DNA of 9,108 nucleotides, taken from contig JAOUDB010000076.1 in assembly GCA_029859485.1 (NCBI GenBank), positions 1 through 9,108 on the forward strand. The letters run 5' to 3'. The DNA comes from Desulfuromonadales bacterium (GTDB lineage Bacteria; Desulfobacterota; Desulfuromonadia; Desulfuromonadales; BM103). Below, in pieces: positions 6,651 to 9,108 of this stretch (its first letter is position 1; each line of letters starts with the position of its first letter). The position numbers and the translations under genes are program-made. The notes beneath the pieces were generated by a model that was given only the letters and a program-made list of their open reading frames with translations, was not told where the DNA came from and did no database searches.

Positions 6651-7293
6651 TATGCCTCTCCTGTTGAAAATCCTCCTCCTGTTCCTTTTTTCCCCGGCTG
6701 TTTCGATGGCGTCAGATGTCATTGAACTCGGCAGTTTTTCCAGCTCAGGGCTGTCCGGTTGGTCTGAAAAGAGCTTTAAAGGGACGACGGAGTACCGAAT
6801 TGTCGAGGAGGGCGGTGAGAAGGTTCTGTACGCCAAAAGTGAGAAGGCGGCCTCAGGCTTGGTCTTTGAAACAAGTTTTGACCCGCAGGAGTTTCCGATT
6901 TTGAGCTGGCGCTGGAAAGTCAGCGATACGATCAGCAAGGGTGATAGTCGTAGCAAGGCCGGAGATGATTACGCGGCTCGTATTTATGTTGTCTTTCCTC
7001 ACTGGTTTTTCCTGAAGACAAAAACCCTGAATTATATCTGGGCCAATCAATTACCAAAAAATTCAAGTCAGCTGAGTGTCTATACCAGTAATGCTATGAT
7101 GATCGCCGTTGAAAGCGGTTCTGCCAAAGCCGGAGAGTGGGTCACCGTCCAGCGCAATCTCCTTGATGATTATCGTAAGGCTTTTGCTGAGGAGCCAACG
7201 AAGGTCGGTGCGATCGCCATCATGACTGATACGGATAACACCGGGGAAGCAGCTGAGGCCTGGTATGGTGATATAAAAGTCCTCCGTAAATAA
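6643..7293 (+). CDS. Secreted DUF3047 family protein
   Basis: A 216-residue product with a signal peptide (hydrophobic residues 5-17, cleavage after S-M-A at 21-23). The body fits DUF3047: S-W-R-W-K-V (88-93), D-D-Y-A-A-R-I-Y-V-V-F-P (108-119), L-N-Y-I-W-A-N (129-135) and the C-terminal I-M-T-D-T-D-N-T-G (193-201) with Y-G-D-I (208-211). The pattern suggests a beta-sandwich, but no function is known for the family. The reading frame is open from a GTG at 6601, which would add 14 residues that do not fit a signal peptide. I take the ATG at 6643, an eight-base overlap with the polyferredoxin gene. An ATG at 6652 is nearly as good, and neither has a clear ribosome binding site, so coupled translation is likely. 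It appears to be the last gene of the operon; no strong terminator follows, only a T-run at 7323-7330. Confidence 0.85.
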   Translation: MADMPLLLKILLLFLFSPAVSMASDVIELGSFSSSGLSGWSEKSFKGTTEYRIVEEGGEKVLYAKSEKAASGLVFETSFDPQEFPILSWRWKVSDTISKGDSRSKAGDDYAARIYVVFPHWFFLKTKTLNYIWANQLPKNSSQLSVYTSNAMMIAVESGSAKAGEWVTVQRNLLDDYRKAFAEEPTKVGAIAIMTDTDNTGEAAEAWYGDIKVLRK

Positions 7294-7334
7294 ACCTTCC
7301 TGCTCATCGTCCCAGAAATTTCTTTTTTTTCCGT

Positions 7335-7394
7335 TATACTTTAAGCGTGGTCATCAGTTATTGCTGTCAAAATTCTGGTCTAAGGGAGGCTTTC
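7335..7394 (+). promoter_or_regulatory. Putative promoter -10 and strong ribosome binding site
   Basis: TATACT at 7335-7340 resembles a sigma-70 -10 element, but no good -35 is seen at the right distance (an eight-base T-run lies in between), so it could be weak or activated. AAGGGAGG at 7382-7389 is a strong ribosome binding site five bases before the ATG at 7395 and decides the start of the small HTH gene over an upstream in-frame GTG at 7347. Confidence 0.4.
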
Positions 7395-7580
7395 ATGTCA
7401 TTGGTTAAAACCTGGTACACGCCTGAGTCTGCTGCAGACAAGTTTGGTATTCAGATTGGTCAATTGCAGGAGTGGGTTAAGGAAGGGCTGGTGCGGTCGG
7501 AACAGGAAGGCGAGAAGGTCGTTCGCGTAAATATCGATGATGTGCGCCTTGAAGTGGAGGCCATGGTCCAGCGCTCCTGA
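7395..7580 (+). CDS. Small MerR/excisionase-like helix-turn-helix protein
   Basis: A 61-residue protein made almost only of a winged helix-turn-helix of the MerR/excisionase (HTH_17) type: W-Y-T-P-E-S-A-A-D-K-F-G-I as the first helix and turn, Q-L-Q-E-W-V-K-E-G-L as the recognition helix, and a short wing leading to V-N-I-D-D-V. A C-terminal helix ends the chain. There is no MerR-type coiled coil or effector domain, so it is either a stand-alone DNA-binding protein or one that works with a partner. It lies about 100 bases downstream of the DUF3047 gene, with its own possible promoter, and is followed by a strong terminator, so it appears to be a separate unit. No recombinase or phage gene is seen next to it, which argues against a true excisionase. 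Whether it controls the upstream operon is unknown. Confidence 0.75.
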   Translation: MSLVKTWYTPESAADKFGIQIGQLQEWVKEGLVRSEQEGEKVVRVNIDDVRLEVEAMVQRS

Positions 7581-7607
7581 TTTTGCCGTATCCTGAGAGA
7601 TAAAATC

Positions 7608-7654
7608 AAAGAGCCCTTGGGCAAGACGAATCGTCTTTACTCAAGGGCTCTTTT
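7608..7654 (+). terminator. Nested-hairpin terminator, probably bidirectional
   Basis: A 12-bp perfect stem pairs 7608-7619 with 7642-7653 (AAAGAGCCCTTG and its complement) and leads into a T-run. Its loop contains a second hairpin, AAGACG at 7623-7628 with CGTCTT at 7632-7637, three bases apart. The A-rich left arm also gives a T-rich tail on the - strand, so it could stop transcripts from both the HTH gene and the opposing zinc-ribbon gene. Confidence 0.85.
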
Positions 7655-7671
7655 CCTATTCTAATCACCGG

Positions 7672-7705
7672 GATTTGATCTTTGGTTGCCTTTTTAGATC
7701 AAATC
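7672..7705. repeat. Perfect 10-bp inverted repeat between convergent genes
   Basis: GATTTGATCT (7672-7681) is repeated as its exact complement at 7696-7705, with 14 bases between. The stem is AT-rich and is followed by ATTTTTA on the + strand, so it could be a weaker second terminator, or a protein-binding palindrome. The palindrome AAATGCATTT follows at 7712-7721. No gene covers 7581-7763, and apart from these elements I see nothing there. Confidence 0.55.
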
Positions 7706-7763
7706 ATTTTTAAATGCATTTTCGACGTTTGTTGGTGAACTAAACGATTGTCGCCAGACTGGA

Positions 7764-8033
7764 TCAGTTGGTCGCGTTCATCTTGAGAATTAAAGCGACA
7801 AGGCCGAGCACTCCGATTGCCGCAAAAACCATCGTCAGTTTGGGAAAGCCCATAATGCTGCTTAAGGTTGCTGCGACCAGTCCGCCCACGAAAACAAACC
7901 CTAAATAGTAAACCCGCTTGGTTCTGACTTCGTTTCTTTTCTGGCCTTCAACCAGGGGTTCATTGCAGACAGGACAGTTGGACAATCGGTCTAAGGTATT
8001 CTCCCCACACTTTGGACATATCACCTGTGGCAT
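7764..8033 (-). CDS. Zinc-ribbon protein with two membrane segments
   Basis: An 89-residue protein. Its N-terminus is a zinc ribbon with C-P-K-C (C6, C9) and C-P-V-C (C20, C23), which probably binds one structural zinc in the cytosol. A basic linker (K32, R33, R37, K39, R40) is followed by two hydrophobic segments (about 42-62 and 66-85), separated by G-F-P-K. This layout (zinc ribbon plus helical hairpin) is common in small bacterial proteins of unknown function. The start is well supported by GGGAGGAGG (8039-8047 on the + strand) five bases upstream. The gene faces the HTH gene across two hairpins. It has its own promoter and so is probably transcribed apart from the racemase-like gene behind it. 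I do not assign a function. Confidence 0.78.
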   Translation of the reverse strand: MPQVICPKCGENTLDRLSNCPVCNEPLVEGQKRNEVRTKRVYYLGFVFVGGLVAATLSSIMGFPKLTMVFAAIGVLGLVALILKMNATN

Positions 8034-8060
8034 AGTTTCCTCCTCCCGTTAAAAAAACCG

Positions 8061-8092
8061 TATATATATTTCTATATCATAAAAATCGTCAA
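8061..8092 (-). promoter_or_regulatory. Sigma-70-type promoter of the zinc-ribbon gene
   Basis: On the - strand TTGACG (8087-8092) serves as -35 and an AT-repeat with ATATAT (8064-8069) or TATATA (8063-8068) as -10, giving a spacer of 17 or 18 bases. The region is very AT-rich compared with its surroundings and sits just upstream of the strong ribosome binding site of the - strand gene. Confidence 0.65.
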
Positions 8093-8164
8093 AAACAACG
8101 CAAAAAGACCAGAATAATCAGTAGGTTGTGTGTTTAATCCTTTGGGATGTAAAAGCAGGTAATC

Positions 8165-9108
8165 TTAAGAGGTGGGCTGAGCTGTCGTTGCTGGCTTCAT
8201 AACCTTGCCGATAAAGGGGGAGGTCATGGCGCGAACCAGCGCGCTGTAATTCAATTGAAATGTCACTTCTGTGCCGACCGATAGCTTGAGTTCGTCAGAC
8301 TCCAGAATAAGGTGGTCACTACTGGCGCCCAAGACATTGATTCCGGTTGGTGCCTGCAGGCCGGACGGATCAATATCCTGCTGTCCGACAGCAAGGATGG
8401 ATTGCGTGACCAGGCCTCGATCCGTGACTGGTGGAGCCTCCCCGAATGCGGTTTGTGCGATGATACCCGATGGCTTTGATGGTTTAACCTTAGCTTCGAT
8501 CACTTCGGCACATAGCGTGATAGCGTCGGTATGCAGTCCGTCGATCGGCTGCCGATGGAGGGTTTCGCAGCCAAGCAGAATGGCCTCACCCAGGCGAAGG
8601 TCGTTAATCCGACCGATCTCTGCGCCACTCAATGCCCACTCCAGGTTTGCAGAGTTTCCTCCCGATACAATGTCTATGCTCAGGCCTAAAGTTGCTTCGA
8701 TAGAGTCTGCAAGCCCGGACAGCATGGTCATATTCCTACTGTCTGGCGATACGCCACTACGGCACGCGAGGTTGGTACCGATCCCTTTGAAATCGATATT
8801 CGGCAAGGTAAGTGTTTCTCGGACGGTGTCCGTTACGTCCTCCGGCATGATACCCTCACGGAGGTCTCCCAGCTCAACCATGAGAATTACCCCGTGGGTA
8901 CGACCTGCCTTTTGCGCTTCCTGCGAGAGCTTTTTGATGACCTCGATCTCAGTGTTGCAACTGACATCGGCAGACATGACGACCCGTTTCGCCTGACTCA
9001 GCATTGGTGAGCGTATCAGGGTCATCTCTGCCGCACTCAGTGCAGACCGCATCGATTCAATGTTTTCGATGCGCGAGTCGCCCAGCCTTTTAACCCCGGC
9101 CTCAAGCA
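8165..9108 (-). CDS. PLP-dependent alanine/ornithine racemase-like enzyme, 5' partial
   Basis: The frame is open from the right edge, and 313 residues are visible. They fit the fold-type III PLP racemase family that includes ornithine racemase (Orr): G-D-S-R-I-E-N-I near the visible start, the L-I-R-S-P-M strand, V-I-L-M-V-E-L-G-D-L-R-E-G (a family hallmark), G-T-N-L-A-C, D-I-V-S-G-G-N-S-A-N and L-R-L-G-E-A-I-L-L-G-C-E. The second half forms the C-terminal beta domain. An ATG at 9050-9052 is internal: family sequence (the G-D-S-R-I-E-N-I motif) continues upstream of it. The missing part, perhaps 40 residues, should hold the PLP-binding lysine, so activity cannot be judged here. Substrate could be ornithine, alanine or another amino acid. 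No clear terminator is visible in 8093-8164, and no partner gene is in the window. Confidence 0.85.
   Translation of the reverse strand, partial: LEAGVKRLGDSRIENIESMRSALSAAEMTLIRSPMLSQAKRVVMSADVSCNTEIEVIKKLSQEAQKAGRTHGVILMVELGDLREGIMPEDVTDTVRETLTLPNIDFKGIGTNLACRSGVSPDSRNMTMLSGLADSIEATLGLSIDIVSGGNSANLEWALSGAEIGRINDLRLGEAILLGCETLHRQPIDGLHTDAITLCAEVIEAKVKPSKPSGIIAQTAFGEAPPVTDRGLVTQSILAVGQQDIDPSGLQAPTGINVLGASSDHLILESDELKLSVGTEVTFQLNYSALVRAMTSPFIGKVMKPATTAQPTS

Noticed and set aside
6321..6956. Long open frame on the - strand across the polyferredoxin and DUF3047 genes
   Set aside because: Crosses two well-supported genes, has no domain features, and is explained as an antisense shadow.
8093..8164. 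Terminator behind the racemase-like gene
   Set aside because: Only a 4-bp stem (ATCC/GGAT on the - strand) with scattered T-runs was found, too weak to call.
8271..8996. 241-residue open frame on the + strand opposite the racemase-like gene
   Set aside because: Rich in Ser, Arg and Pro with no motif, whereas the - strand frame matches a known enzyme family along its length.

Overview
The window reads as a chromosomal segment of an anaerobic, Fe-S-rich Gram-negative bacterium, most likely a deltaproteobacterium of the Desulfuromonadales/Geobacter type. The reasons are a moderately GC-rich composition, tightly packed genes, many exported or lipid-anchored proteins, a multi-cluster polyferredoxin, and the families DUF3467, DUF362 and DUF3047. 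This placement is an inference from family content. There is no rRNA or marker gene to prove it.

Region 1 (1-7293, + strand) looks like one long operon of eight genes. In order they are: a right-handed beta-helix protein cut by the left edge; a secreted protein made of three carboxypeptidase-regulatory-like (transthyretin-fold) repeats; a small cytosolic DUF3467 protein; a second beta-helix protein that is a lipoprotein; a small exported OpuBC/ProX-like binding protein that lacks the middle lobe of the fold; a Tat-exported DUF362 protein; a NapH-NapG-like fusion (membrane quinol-oxidase module plus periplasmic-type ferredoxin, six [4Fe-4S] sites in all); and a secreted DUF3047 protein. Four of the seven junctions overlap by a few bases, two others have gaps of 6 and 12 nt, and only 2262-2368 is a real gap, holding a weak hairpin. 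Seven of the eight products are envelope or membrane proteins, or look so. The set looks like an uncharacterised envelope redox system: the NapH/NapG fusion would move electrons from quinol to the periplasm, and the other genes would supply scaffolds, accessory factors or ligand binding. The combination recalls nos clusters (NosD beta-helix plus NosR ferredoxin), but NosZ, NosF, NosY and NosL are absent, so the final electron acceptor is unknown and may lie upstream of the window.

Region 2 (7294-7763) carries a 61-residue MerR/excisionase-like helix-turn-helix protein with a strong ribosome binding site. It is followed by a strong nested-hairpin terminator and a second perfect inverted repeat.

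Region 3 (7764-9108, - strand) carries a zinc-ribbon protein with two membrane segments behind a good sigma-70-type promoter, then a PLP-dependent alanine/ornithine racemase-like enzyme whose N-terminus is cut by the right edge. No tRNA, rRNA, CRISPR array, insertion sequence or phage gene was seen.
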